A stretch of 64,000 nucleotides of DNA from CAYGYG01 sp964354155 (GCA_964354155.1 CAYGYG010000013.1:1-64000); one strand, 5' to 3'; positions 24,193 to 33,390 are shown, numbered from the stretch's first letter. The notes: generated by a model not told the origin, from the letters alone. Numbers and translations: made by a program.

Positions 24193-26546
24193 TGAAATGC
24201 CCCTTTGTGTCCAGGGTCGTAAGGAAGATTACTTCGAGAGTGGATGCCCAGGGAAAAGTAATCGGGGATGATGTCGTCGAAACCAACGAAACGGCGGAAT
24301 GCCTGCGCGACGAGTGCATGGTCTATGATAAGTCCAACGCGAGTTGCTCGCTCTTTGTCTCTAACTTGAGGGCCGGCCAGCTTCTGGCCGAACTGAAGAA
24401 GAGCAGCACGGAAATGGGGAAGGCGCTGTTTGAGCGCACCGAGACCCTGGGCGTCATCTACTCGACCAATTTTCAGACGCTGCAGGATGCGGTGTTGTCC
24501 AAGCTCGACCTGATTCGTAAGAGCAACGAGATCATGGCGATGGGGTTGGATCGCACGAGCGGTAGTCTCGCCGAAATCATCGAAAGTATCGGCAAATTGA
24601 ACATACCGTTGTCGGCCAACGCGGAGAGCGGCAAGACGCTGGAGAAACTGATCGGCGTAATGGATAACGGGCTCAGGAACGGCCTGGCGTCGCTCAGTAC
24701 CGATTTGAAAGGCGTCCTGATCACGGTGCATAACGAGAGCAAGCAGAGCCTGGCCCAGCTGGGTGAAGCCTTGAAGAAGGATTTGACCCCGATGGTCGAA
24801 GACCTGAAGAGCGTCCGCGCCGCCAGCGAAATTTTTGTCCAGTTTACGAACAACGCCCTGGGCGGGATCGGCGATATCTCCAAGAGTGTCGACCTGCTTG
24901 ACGTCCACGTGAACAACGCCTTCAAGGAACTTGGTACGAGAGTGGAGAGCGACATCAAGTTCCAGGGCGAAGTCGCCGGACAGGAAACGCAGAAGGCGCT
25001 CAAGGTGAGCGAGCATTTGGTGGAGCTTTCCTCGAGCACGGTCAATTCCTTGAGCGAGGTTCTGAACAAGATTGGGACGGTTGGTGAGCAGCTGTCGGGT
25101 CGGCTCGGGAATCTCGACGAGCACACCGCCGCCGTGCTCAAGGAGACGGCGAGCGGCCTCGGCGATTATTTGAGGCATGAACTCCAGCCGGTGGCGCATG
25201 AGCTGGTTGCCGGCCGGGCGGCGAGCGAGGCGGCACTTCAGTCTTTAAATATGGTGATCAACAGCCTGACCGATGTGTTCAAGGGCGTCACGACCCTCGA
25301 CGAGACGGCGACCAAGGGGCTGGGCACGGTCGCGGTCGGTCTTGAGGCGGTTGCCGGGCAGGTCGGGAATCTCGGGGGCAAGCTTGACGGCATGGAGAAA
25401 AATATGGTTGTGGTCGGAGCCCAGCAGCAAGCTGCCTTCGATGGTTTCGCCCAGAGTGTCAAAGATATGGCCGCGGCGCTGGACAAGTCCTACCAGTCGA
25501 TTGTCCAGTACGCCGGCCAGCAGACCGAAATGTCGTCCAGCGTCGTCATCCATTTCAAGGCGCTTGAAGACAGCCTGCGGGCCATGTCCGAAGAGGGCGA
25601 TACGCCGCTGCGCGACATCGCCCACGAGCTTGAGAAACTGCAGACCATGCTCCACGACCGGCTCGAAATCTACAAAGTAGGGCTGGAAGGGCTGTTGGCG
25701 CTGGAGAAGAAGGGTTTTGACCGCAATGCCGAGGCGATCGATGCGCTCAGAGCCGAGTACGGCCAGACCGTGGTTGCGCTCACTGATGCGGCGCGTTCGA
25801 TTCATGAGACCGAAACCGAGCTTAAGAGTTTCACCGGCAAGACGGCGGATGCGCTTAATGACAACATCACCCGGGTGACCAGCGAGCTGTCGATCTTCCA
25901 GACCGAGCTGGCGCGCTACATCAAGGAAAACATCGGCCGTTTCACCGAAATCGTTGAACAGCAGAAATCCATTGCCGAAGGCAGCCGGACGGCTTTCGAA
26001 AGCATGAACACGGTCTTCAAGAAGCAGGAAGAGCAACTGAAAGCCCAGGAAAGAACCAGCGTGCTCCAGCAGGCGCAGGTCCGGAACGACCGGGCGACGG
26101 TGATGTTCCACCGCGGCAACTACGACGCTGCACTGCTCGAGATTGACGAAGCGCTGAAGATTGAAGAATCGGCCGAGTATCACAACAACCGCGGCCTCAT
26201 CCTGAGTGAGATGGGCCGGCCCGATGACTCCCGTAAGGCGTTCCAGAAGGCGATCGAGATGGCTCCGTCAATGAGCGAGCCTTACAATAACCTTGGTCTT
26301 TTATATCTTAAGATCAAAGACTACGACAGCGCGGTGGCCACGTTCGGCGAGGCGACAAAACGCAACATCAATTACGCCGCGGCCTTCACCAATCTGGGCC
26401 ATGCCTTCGCCGCCAACGAGAGCTTCGACGAGGCAATCAAGGCCTGGGAAAAGGCGCTGACGATTGATCCGACCAATCATGACGCCCGTGAGGCTTTGAA
26501 GCTGTACAAGGAAGGCAGGGTCGATGGATATACTGCAGAGACTTAA
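24192..26546 (+). CDS. four-cysteine, coiled-coil and C-terminal TPR protein
   Basis: A 784-residue cytosolic protein. The N-terminus holds four cysteines (C3, C37, C42, C52) in a pattern that could bind a metal or Fe-S cluster. Residues of about 60-600 are a long polar helical region, rich in heptads and in 'L..I...' turns, resembling the coiled-coil signalling part of chemoreceptors but without a membrane segment or the conserved receptor hairpin. Residues of about 625-770 are three to four canonical TPRs (YHNNRGLILSEMGRPDDSRK, AYNNLGLLYLK-type). The start overlaps the stop of the giant TPR gene (TAATG). I cannot assign a function. Confidence 0.82.
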   Translation: MKCPFVSRVVRKITSRVDAQGKVIGDDVVETNETAECLRDECMVYDKSNASCSLFVSNLRAGQLLAELKKSSTEMGKALFERTETLGVIYSTNFQTLQDAVLSKLDLIRKSNEIMAMGLDRTSGSLAEIIESIGKLNIPLSANAESGKTLEKLIGVMDNGLRNGLASLSTDLKGVLITVHNESKQSLAQLGEALKKDLTPMVEDLKSVRAASEIFVQFTNNALGGIGDISKSVDLLDVHVNNAFKELGTRVESDIKFQGEVAGQETQKALKVSEHLVELSSSTVNSLSEVLNKIGTVGEQLSGRLGNLDEHTAAVLKETASGLGDYLRHELQPVAHELVAGRAASEAALQSLNMVINSLTDVFKGVTTLDETATKGLGTVAVGLEAVAGQVGNLGGKLDGMEKNMVVVGAQQQAAFDGFAQSVKDMAAALDKSYQSIVQYAGQQTEMSSSVVIHFKALEDSLRAMSEEGDTPLRDIAHELEKLQTMLHDRLEIYKVGLEGLLALEKKGFDRNAEAIDALRAEYGQTVVALTDAARSIHETETELKSFTGKTADALNDNITRVTSELSIFQTELARYIKENIGRFTEIVEQQKSIAEGSRTAFESMNTVFKKQEEQLKAQERTSVLQQAQVRNDRATVMFHRGNYDAALLEIDEALKIEESAEYHNNRGLILSEMGRPDDSRKAFQKAIEMAPSMSEPYNNLGLLYLKIKDYDSAVATFGEATKRNINYAAAFTNLGHAFAANESFDEAIKAWEKALTIDPTNHDAREALKLYKEGRVDGYTAET

Positions 26547-26895
26547 GTCGCAGAAGAAAGACAAAGACAAGGGCAGCGTCCTGTCGTCGATCTTCGAAAA
26601 GACGGAAAAAGAAGAAGCGAAGAAAGACAACGCGGTTGACCCGGACATCACGCACATTGACAAGCCCAAACCGGAAGAGAAGGTTGTCTTCCGCGAAGAG
26701 CGCATCATCAGCCGGCCGCAGACTTTTCATTCGGATGGTCTGCGCGAGTTCGACCTCGAGAGCCTGAAGGCCGATGAAGGTGCAACTCTGAAAGCGGCCT
26801 GTGCCCAGAAAGTCAACGTGCTCATTATCGACGGGAAGTTCGAAGAGGCAATCGGCGAAATCACGGCGCTCGAAGCAAAGCTGGCCTCGAAGTAG
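26524..26895 (+). CDS. small charged protein, last gene of the LysM-TPR operon
   Basis: A 123-residue hydrophilic protein that overlaps the upstream TPR gene by 23 nt. The first 65 residues are lysine/glutamate-rich and probably disordered (KSQKKDKDKG...). The C-terminal 45 residues form a possible helix pair (KAACAQKVNVLIIDGKFEEA) resembling half of a TPR. Not recognised. The overlap and shared strand make it a member of the operon. Confidence 0.65.
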   Translation: MDILQRLKSQKKDKDKGSVLSSIFEKTEKEEAKKDNAVDPDITHIDKPKPEEKVVFREERIISRPQTFHSDGLREFDLESLKADEGATLKAACAQKVNVLIIDGKFEEAIGEITALEAKLASK

Positions 26896-27103
26896 CTGTC
26901 GAGCAATTTGGCAATCAGGCAACTAAGCTATCAGGCAATTGTGCGATCGAGTTAATAAGCTATTAAGCTATGGAGCTATTGATCCTTAACTCATTGCTGC
27001 TCTTTTCGCTACTCGCTACTCTCTACTTCGGGCTCTCTACTCCCTGCATTCTCCCCGCTACCTGGCATAACCCATAACCCATAAGCCATTGCGCTAAATC
27101 GGT

Positions 27104-28741
27104 ATGGCTTCCCTCGACACCAAATTCCTTTTCGTCACCGGCGGCGGCGCCGCGTCGCTGGGCAAGGGCTTGATCAGCGCTTCGATCGGGCTGTTGCTCA
27201 AGTCGCGCGGCCTGCGCGTCGCGATCCAGCGGGTTGATCCCTATCTCAATGTCGACAAACGCACCGTGGACCCGGCGCTGCACGGCGAGATTTACCTGAC
27301 CGAAGACGGGGGCGAGGTCAGTTTTCACGTCGGCGATTACGAACGTTTTCTCAATGAGCCGCAGAGTTCGGAGCATTCGATCACGGTCGGTCAAATCTAC
27401 CACTCGGTCCTGCTCAAGGAGCGGCGCGGCGGGTACGGCGGCCACCTGGTCCGCATACGGCCGGACGTGGTCGACGAGATCAAGGCGCGCCTGACGCGGC
27501 CGGCGCTGGCCAAGAAACCGGACGTGCTCATCACCGAGATCGGCGGCAGCATCAATGACATCGACACCCTGCCGTTTCTCGAGGCCTCCCGGCAGTTGTC
27601 GATTGAGCTTGAGGCCGATGACGTGCTGTTCATTCACATCGTCCTGGTGCCTTATGTCCGGGTGTCGAAGCGGTACGAGACCAGCGGTGCCTGTCAGAGC
27701 ATCCGTGATTTGCGGTCGTGGGGGATTGAACCGAAAGTGGTCATTGCCCGCTCGGAATCGCCGTTGCCCAGCGCGTCACGGCAGGAGATTTCGCTGGTCA
27801 GCAGCGTGCCGATCGACGCCATTTTCGAGGCGGTGGATGTCGAGAGCATCTACGAGATCCCGCAGAACTTGCATCGGCAGGGACTGGACCGCACCATCGC
27901 CAAGGTCGTCAACCTCAAGACCAAGGAGCCGGACTTCACCGAATGGAACCTGTTTCTCCAGCGTATGAAGACGCCCTTCCGCGTCTGCGAGGTTGCGGTC
28001 TGCGGCTCGACGACGATGCACCGCAACTCCCACCGCAGTCTGGTTGAGGCCTTGAATCACGCCGCGGTTGCCAACAACATCAGGTTAAGACTGTACTGGC
28101 TGGATACGAGCACCGTGACCAATCCCGAGCAGATCGCGACGATGTTGCAGAGTGTGGCCGGCGTTATCCTGGTCGGGACCGCGGTCGGGCCGAGTATGGA
28201 CGGGGAGATCAACGTGAGTGAATACGCGCGGACCCAGGGTAAGCCGTTTGTCGGCATCGATTTGGGATGCCATGCGGCCCTGATTGAATTCGCGCGCAAC
28301 GTCGGCGGCTTGAGGCACGCCGATACCCAGGAACTCAATGAGAACAGCCGAGTTCCGCTCATCCAGGCGGTGAGCAATCCCCGGCGGCCGGCCGAGGCAC
28401 TGAGTGGGGGTGCGATGCGGCTCGGCTCCTGTGCGGTGAGTCTCGTCGACAATACCCTGGCCAGTCAGATTTACCGCAAGCGCGAGGTCACGGAACGTTT
28501 CCGGCATTGTTTCGCCCTCAATCCGAAATATGTCAAAAGGTTGGCCAAGGCAGGGATGGTGGCGAGCGGGATCTCGTCGCGGCGACGGTGCCACGATTTC
28601 TTCGAGCTCAAAGCGCACCCGTTTTTCGTCGGCGTCCAATATCACCCGGAATATCGTTCAACGCCCCTCGCACCGCATCCGATCTTCTACCAATTCCTTA
28701 AAAAGGTGATCAAGCTCGCCGAAACGGTTAGCGGCAAGTAG
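27104..28741 (+). CDS. CTP synthase (PyrG) family protein with altered active sites
   Basis: A 545-residue protein that aligns with CTP synthase over its full length: the synthetase domain (1-265: FVTGGGAASLGKG, DPYLNVD, HGEIYLTEDG, TEIGGSINDID) and the glutamine-amidotransferase domain (about 295-535, ending FFVGVQYHPEYRS). Compared from memory with E. coli PyrG without gaps, key residues differ: the GATase nucleophile Cys is D386 (GIDLGCH for GICLGMQ), the oxyanion loop GGFG is TAVG, the UTP motif KTKPTQ is ETSGAC (192-197), metal ligand D72 is H75, and K40 is R43. K21 and E145 (P-loop and metal) remain. It is either a paralogue with another job or an ammonia-only enzyme; classical CTP synthesis is doubtful. 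It has no clear ribosome site. Confidence 0.88.
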   Translation: MASLDTKFLFVTGGGAASLGKGLISASIGLLLKSRGLRVAIQRVDPYLNVDKRTVDPALHGEIYLTEDGGEVSFHVGDYERFLNEPQSSEHSITVGQIYHSVLLKERRGGYGGHLVRIRPDVVDEIKARLTRPALAKKPDVLITEIGGSINDIDTLPFLEASRQLSIELEADDVLFIHIVLVPYVRVSKRYETSGACQSIRDLRSWGIEPKVVIARSESPLPSASRQEISLVSSVPIDAIFEAVDVESIYEIPQNLHRQGLDRTIAKVVNLKTKEPDFTEWNLFLQRMKTPFRVCEVAVCGSTTMHRNSHRSLVEALNHAAVANNIRLRLYWLDTSTVTNPEQIATMLQSVAGVILVGTAVGPSMDGEINVSEYARTQGKPFVGIDLGCHAALIEFARNVGGLRHADTQELNENSRVPLIQAVSNPRRPAEALSGGAMRLGSCAVSLVDNTLASQIYRKREVTERFRHCFALNPKYVKRLAKAGMVASGISSRRRCHDFFELKAHPFFVGVQYHPEYRSTPLAPHPIFYQFLKKVIKLAETVSGK

Positions 28742-28881
28742 GGGAGAGGAATGCAAGAATGCCCTTCGGGCGGAATCCACGTACGAAGCGTTGAAATCGT
28801 CTCGGCGAGACGGAATCGGCCCTTTCGGGCGGAACGAATCAGTACTTGATCACTGTAATCGTGTTTTCTTATCACAGCCTG

Positions 28882-28909
28882 CCCCGTTAGACTGGAAGTC
28901 TAAACGGGG
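28882..28909 (+). repeat. 28-bp palindromic repeat, copy 1
   Basis: CCCCGTTAGACT-GGA-AGTCTAAACGGGG: a 12-bp stem with one bulged A and a 3-nt loop. This is the first of seven copies in the window, all in the same orientation and usually followed by TAATCGA. Confidence 0.9.
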
Positions 28910-28932
28910 TAATCGACGATGTTTCATCGCTC

Positions 28933-28960
28933 TTGACATTGCCGTCTTTCGCACTATACT
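28933..28960 (+). promoter_or_regulatory. promoter-like site before the second M14 gene
   Basis: TTGACA (28933-28938), 16 bp, TATACT (28955-28960), 315 bp upstream of the M14 gene, with repeat copies 2 and 3 lying between. Confidence 0.55.
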
Positions 28961-29033
28961 TCCGTGATTAACACTGTCACCGTAGCTCTTTGAAAACACC
29001 ATTAACTCCGTTCCGATGCTTCATCGCTGCCGG

Positions 29034-29061
29034 CCCCGTTAGACTGGAAGTCTAAACGGGG
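29034..29061 (+). repeat. 28-bp palindromic repeat, copy 2
   Basis: Identical to copy 1 over all 28 bp, lying 152 bp further on. It is followed by GTCATTGCG instead of TAATCG. Confidence 0.9.
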
Positions 29062-29122
29062 TCATTGCGAGGCCGTAGGCCGCGGCAATCTCATCCATTC
29101 ATCTCTGTAAGCGGTCGTTTCA

Positions 29123-29153
29123 CCCCGTTAGATATGGCAATGTCTAATCCGGG
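29123..29153 (+). repeat. 28-bp palindromic repeat, diverged copy 3
   Basis: CCCCGTTAGATA, then a longer loop (TGGCAA), then TGTCTAATCCGGG. The outer stem is kept, and paired changes on both arms suggest the fold matters more than the sequence. Confidence 0.7.
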
Positions 29154-29274
29154 TCACTCTGAGTGAGACGAAGAGTCTCAATTAGATCCTTCGTCCCGGA
29201 CGGGACTCAGGATGACAGCTAGAGCCAACGAATTGCCTCAATAGCCAATTACCAACAACAACCAAGGAGCTAAC

Positions 29275-31263
29275 ATGAAGATTTTGTCGCTTGTTTTCGT
29301 CGCTCTGGTTGCTGCCGGCTTCAGCACGCCGCCGCAACTTGATCTGGTGCGCATCGACATCAGCCACCCCGACCAGGTCAAAGAACTGGATCGGGCCGGA
29401 ATCATCATCAACTCGGTCGCCCCGGATCACGTCGTCGCCGAGATCGAGCGGTCCGAGTATTTGTCCCTGGCGGCGCGTGGTTTCCACGCCAAGCTGCTCC
29501 AGGAGAATATCTCCGGGGTATACTACGCAAACAGCCTGACCAAGTCGCCGTTCGGCCGGTATCTCACCTATACCGAATTCCGGGATTCGATGATCACGAT
29601 CGCCGGCAACAATCCCGGCATATGTCGTCTCGAGACGCTGGGCACGACGGCCCAGGCCCGTCTTATTCTAAGCATGAAGATCTCAGACAACGCCGCGGTC
29701 AATGAACAGGAGCCGCCGGTCCATTTCGACGGGGACACGCACGGCGACGAGAAGTGCGGTTGGGCGGCCTGCTGGGAGATGATCAAGTACCTGGTCAGTC
29801 GCTATACCACCGACACCCTGGTCGCCCGGCTGGTCAATACCCGGGAAATCTACATCGCGCCGATGTTCAACCCGGACGGGTTCAATTCCGGCAGCCGCTA
29901 CAACTCCCGCACCGTCGATTTGAATCGTAACTGGGGCTGGATGTGGGGCAACGAATCGGCCTGCGGCGCCGACTTCATGAGCGAAAACGAAACCCGGGCC
30001 TTCATGGCCCATTTCTGGCGCCACCCGTTCGCGACCTTCATCTCCTATCACGGCGGCACGTTGATGATTTCCGAGCCCTGGTCCTACACCGACCGGATGG
30101 TCCTGCCCGAGAGCGTGCTCATTCACCATCTTTCGAGAGGCTACCGTTCCTACACCAACTATCCCTATGGTCAGGGTTCGATCGTCATGTATCTCATCAA
30201 CGGCTCTTCCAAAGACTACAACTACGGCTGCGGCGGCGAGATGGGATGGTCGGTTGAAGTCTGCATGACCAAGACCCCGCCGGCCGATTCGATCGACCGG
30301 ATCTTCGCGCGCGACGGCCCGGCGATGCGCTACATCATGAACAAGGCCGGGTTCGGCATTCACGGCCGGGTCACCGATTCGGTTACCGGTGCGCCGCTCT
30401 ATGCCCACATCATGGTCGGCCCGACCAACGTCATTTCTCACAGCTGTCCGACCAACGGCGACTATCACCGGTTCTACCTGCCGGGCACCTACAGCCTTAC
30501 CGTCCGGGCGCCGGGCTACGACCCCAAGACGATCAGCAACGTCGTTGTACCGAACAATACGCGTGACTCGTCGGTCACGGTCAACGTCGGGCTGAGACGC
30601 AATACCACTGCCCGGGTCTATGCGACGCGGGTCATCGGCAGCCAGTGGGTGACGACCACGTCGAATCTTACTTATCCGTACCGCGCCGTAGGTCCGCAGG
30701 ACGGCCAAGCCTACCAGCTGGATGCGACCAAGTGGATCGTGCTGGCGATGGACGTGCCGATCAAGAACGTCTCGGGCAATGACTTCACGGTCTACCGGTC
30801 AAGCGGCACCGGCACGGCGACGGTGCGCATCGGCAATTCCTGGTCCGGGTCGTGGTCCATCGCCGGTACCGCCAACGCCGCCGCCACATCATTCGACATC
30901 GCCTCAACCGGACTCGATTCGGCGCGTTACGTCCGGCTGGAAGCGGCAAGCCAGTTCATGCTCGACGCGATCGAGGCATCGCAGCGGGTCGGCGTCGCGG
31001 AAGAACCGAGGGTCGTGCCACCGGTCATCGACGATTTCCGCATCTGGCCCAACGTAATGCGGAGCGGCTCGAAAGTTAACTTCGCCAACCCGCTGGCCAA
31101 GCCCGCCGAAGTGACCATCTACAATGCCGCGGGCCGTAAGGTCTGTGCTTTGACCATCCCGGTCCGTGTCTCGAGCGTGCCCTTTGCGGACCTTGCCGCC
31201 GGCGTCTATTTCGTCGGGCTTGAGGGCGCCGCCGCGCGGGCGCGAATCACCGTCGTACAGTAG
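29275..31263 (+). CDS. secreted M14 zinc carboxypeptidase with T9SS type A sorting domain (second copy)
   Basis: A 662-residue exported peptidase and paralogue of the protein at 2980. It has a signal peptide (1-17) and a propeptide, then the M14 domain with zinc ligands H156-x-x-E159 (HGDE) and H259 (SYHGG), the DLNRNWGW segment and the catalytic glutamate E328 (SVEVCM). A carboxypeptidase-regulatory domain (about 363-440) and a beta-rich, discoidin-like region follow, and a C-terminal domain starting around DFRIWPNVMRSG closes with a sorting-type end (AGVYFVGLEG). The ATG has AAGGAG. It is probably a digestive or surface-processing enzyme. Confidence 0.92.
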   Translation: MKILSLVFVALVAAGFSTPPQLDLVRIDISHPDQVKELDRAGIIINSVAPDHVVAEIERSEYLSLAARGFHAKLLQENISGVYYANSLTKSPFGRYLTYTEFRDSMITIAGNNPGICRLETLGTTAQARLILSMKISDNAAVNEQEPPVHFDGDTHGDEKCGWAACWEMIKYLVSRYTTDTLVARLVNTREIYIAPMFNPDGFNSGSRYNSRTVDLNRNWGWMWGNESACGADFMSENETRAFMAHFWRHPFATFISYHGGTLMISEPWSYTDRMVLPESVLIHHLSRGYRSYTNYPYGQGSIVMYLINGSSKDYNYGCGGEMGWSVEVCMTKTPPADSIDRIFARDGPAMRYIMNKAGFGIHGRVTDSVTGAPLYAHIMVGPTNVISHSCPTNGDYHRFYLPGTYSLTVRAPGYDPKTISNVVVPNNTRDSSVTVNVGLRRNTTARVYATRVIGSQWVTTTSNLTYPYRAVGPQDGQAYQLDATKWIVLAMDVPIKNVSGNDFTVYRSSGTGTATVRIGNSWSGSWSIAGTANAAATSFDIASTGLDSARYVRLEAASQFMLDAIEASQRVGVAEEPRVVPPVIDDFRIWPNVMRSGSKVNFANPLAKPAEVTIYNAAGRKVCALTIPVRVSSVPFADLAAGVYFVGLEGAAARARITVVQ

Positions 31264-31346
31264 GGCCTGCGAAGGAGCGAAATAGCAGCGCTGACCAGAT
31301 GACCAGAAGATCAGTGGGAAGGGTACCGGCAGATCAGGTGATCAGT

Positions 31347-31757
31347 GTGAAAGATGGGGGAGGATCAGAATCACAGTATAATGCTATCGCAGGTTTTGAG
31401 AGACTGTGGGTGTGGCAGAAATCACACCGGCTCATGCTTGAAGTCCACTCTCTCTGCAAGAAACTGCCCAGGATTGAGAGGTTCAAGATCAGAGACCAGT
31501 TGGAGCGTTCCTCATGCTCGGTTCCGGACAACATCGCTGAAGGCCACACGAGCTACTACTATCAGGACAAGATCAAGAGCTTCAATATCGCCCGAAAGGA
31601 AGCAGGGGAAACCCAGAATCATATTAGGAGTCTGCAGGGCAAGGGTTACCTACCAGCCGGGGATGCTGACGATTTTGTTAAGCGTTATGAAGAGGTCATC
31701 AAAGGGATCAACGGATATATCAATTGGGTGAAAGAGAAGAAGGGCGCCCGAAAATGA
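31347..31757 (+). CDS. four-helix-bundle protein (23S rRNA intervening-sequence protein family)
   Basis: About 136 residues of the family named after proteins encoded in 23S rRNA intervening sequences. The core is FERLWVWQKSHRLMLEVHSL, then DQLERSSCSVPDNIAEGHTS and ARKEAGETQNHI, giving four helices. The role is unknown. The true start is uncertain: the frame is open from 31299, but that part is dispersed-repeat sequence (GATCAG units), so I used GTG 31347. This is the first of four intact members in the window, all in the repeat-rich part. Confidence 0.8.
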   Translation: MKDGGGSESQYNAIAGFERLWVWQKSHRLMLEVHSLCKKLPRIERFKIRDQLERSSCSVPDNIAEGHTSYYYQDKIKSFNIARKEAGETQNHIRSLQGKGYLPAGDADDFVKRYEEVIKGINGYINWVKEKKGARK

Positions 31758-31990
31758 ACGACACGCGTCTGATGTGCTGATATGCCGATATCCTGGCTAC
31801 TGATATTCGGATATCCTGATATGCTGCCTTCGGCATCGATTACAGTGATGGCAGGACTGAGATCCCTCGCTGCCCTCGGGACGATGTAAACATCGGATTA
31901 CGATGATTCATTGCTGATTTCTGCTGTGCTGATACCCTGCCCACTGATGCCCGGATGCGCTGATATGCTTGAACTAATGAGGTCAACCCC
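31758..31990. repeat. intergenic 'TGATATCCTGATATGCTG' repeat tract
   Basis: About 230 bp of degenerate units around CTGATATCC, GGATATCCTGATATGC and CCCACTGATGCCCGG, in two blocks (31768-31845 and 31918-31975). Related units occur near 16590-16645, 31290-31345, 34765-34815 and 35430-35480. No gene is present. Confidence 0.6.
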
Positions 31991-33349
31991 ATGATCGCTC
32001 TCTTGATCGTCTTTGCGTTCACGCCTTACTACTTTGTTCACAACAGCGATCCGCAGATCGGGCGATCCCCGGAAGGCGAGCCCAACCTGGATTCAGCCGT
32101 TGCCCAGATCGGGCGGATGCAGCCGGCGCCGAGCTTCATATACGTGGCCGGTGACATCTCCGACAACCCGCTGGATTCGGCCATCGTCCATGACCAGTGG
32201 ACGCGTGCTCGGACGCGTTTCAACCGGCTCTCGATTCCTAAGTACTACGCGGCCGGCAACAACGACCTCGGGTATCCGAGCGAACTGGAAAGCGTGCCCA
32301 GGATGCTATATTGGTATCGCAACTTCTGGGGGCCGGACTGGTACTCCTTTGACCGCGACTCCTGCCACTACATCGTCCTCAACTCGACCCTGCTGGACGT
32401 GGCCAGCGGCCATGTCCACTACCCGGCGTCGCTGGCCCAGGACAGTTTCTTGCGCAGCGACATCCAGTCCATCCAGGGCCGGCGCTGCAAGCATCTCTTT
32501 TTTCTCTACCATTTCCCGACTTACATCAGCACACCGGACGAAGCCAATCAGACCGGCAATGTCCACCGGCCGCGTCGCGACACCATCCTCAAGTACGTGC
32601 GCAACAACGGCTTCAGCGCGATTCTTGCCGGCCACATCCACGCCGACGGCCAGACTCTATATCGTTCCGCGGTGCTCCAGGCCGGCCTGGCCACTTGCAC
32701 CGGGCCCCTGTCCAGCACCGGCTACCGGGTTGTGAAAGCATTCCATAATGGGATAGAGACCTTCACCGTCTTTCTCTCGGCCCCGTTCGACAGCGTGCCT
32801 ATGGTCAATATCGTCACGCCCACGGCCAGCCCTGAGACCGTCGTGGTCAACCAGACGGTTTCGTTTCAAGCGGGCGTCGATACGGTGCGCTTCCCGGATT
32901 GGCGCGGGTTGTCCTTCCGGTGGAATTTCGGTGACGGCGACAGCTCGTGGGTACGGACCACGTCACATGTCTACCGGGATACCGGCAACTATCTCGTTGC
33001 GTTCACCGGTTACCAAGCGCCGCGCAAGGCGGCCAATTATCATCTCAGGATTCGCGTGAATCCGCCGTCGCTCGTTGGAGGTGCCAGGCCCGAATTGCGG
33101 GACGGACGTACGGTGATCTTGAGCGCGGTGCTTGCCGGCGCGGTCGCGTTTGAAACGGCTGAACCGGGAAGAGTCACGCTTGCGCTCTACTCCAGCGACG
33201 GACGAAAAGCCGCGATTCTCATGGACCGCTATCTTGAAGCTGGTCGGCACCGGGCGGCGGTTCCATCCCGGCTGGCGGCCGGCGTCTATTTCGTCGAGCT
33301 TGCCACACCCTTTGAACGAGCAGTGAAGAAGACAATTCACCTGCGTTAA
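31991..33349 (+). CDS. secreted metallophosphoesterase with PKD domain and C-terminal sorting-type domain
   Basis: A 452-residue protein. After a short hydrophobic N-terminus (MIALLIVFAF) comes a calcineurin-like phosphoesterase domain (about 15-240) with motifs HNSDPQ, YVAGDISD, AAGNNDLG, LYHFPTY and ILAGHIHADG. The usual DxH and GNHD motifs read DPQ and GNND; the DxQ form occurs in some families, whereas GNND is less common. A PKD domain follows (about 290-355: WNFGDGDSSW ... HVYRDTGNY), then a C-terminal region ending AAGVYFVELA...IHLR, like the sorting domains nearby. The substrate is unknown, probably an extracellular phosphoester. Confidence 0.87.
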   Translation: MIALLIVFAFTPYYFVHNSDPQIGRSPEGEPNLDSAVAQIGRMQPAPSFIYVAGDISDNPLDSAIVHDQWTRARTRFNRLSIPKYYAAGNNDLGYPSELESVPRMLYWYRNFWGPDWYSFDRDSCHYIVLNSTLLDVASGHVHYPASLAQDSFLRSDIQSIQGRRCKHLFFLYHFPTYISTPDEANQTGNVHRPRRDTILKYVRNNGFSAILAGHIHADGQTLYRSAVLQAGLATCTGPLSSTGYRVVKAFHNGIETFTVFLSAPFDSVPMVNIVTPTASPETVVVNQTVSFQAGVDTVRFPDWRGLSFRWNFGDGDSSWVRTTSHVYRDTGNYLVAFTGYQAPRKAANYHLRIRVNPPSLVGGARPELRDGRTVILSAVLAGAVAFETAEPGRVTLALYSSDGRKAAILMDRYLEAGRHRAAVPSRLAAGVYFVELATPFERAVKKTIHLR

Positions 33350-33390
33350 GATCGGGAAAACGCGGGACGCAAGGACGCCACGGACATCTT

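Larger units (their letters stand above)
28742..29274. other. 533-bp intergenic region with clustered palindromes
   Basis: No gene found. It holds GCCC-TTC-GGGC hairpins (near 28756 and 28820), TCACTGTAATC (28850-28860), three copies of the 28-bp palindrome (28882, 29034 and a diverged one at 29123), and a promoter (28933-28960). Just before the next gene it carries the word CCAATTACCAACAACAACC, similar to one found inside wecB. Confidence 0.6.

Noticed and set aside
20692..25699. Long minus-strand open frames opposite the TPR and coiled-coil genes
   Set aside because: They are antisense shadows caused by the G+C-rich codon pattern; the sense frames have clear TPR motifs and coupled starts.
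28882..28909. 28-bp palindrome as an intrinsic terminator
   Set aside because: The stem is strong, but no T-tract follows any copy (TAATCGA or CATTGCG instead), and copies often lie far from gene ends.
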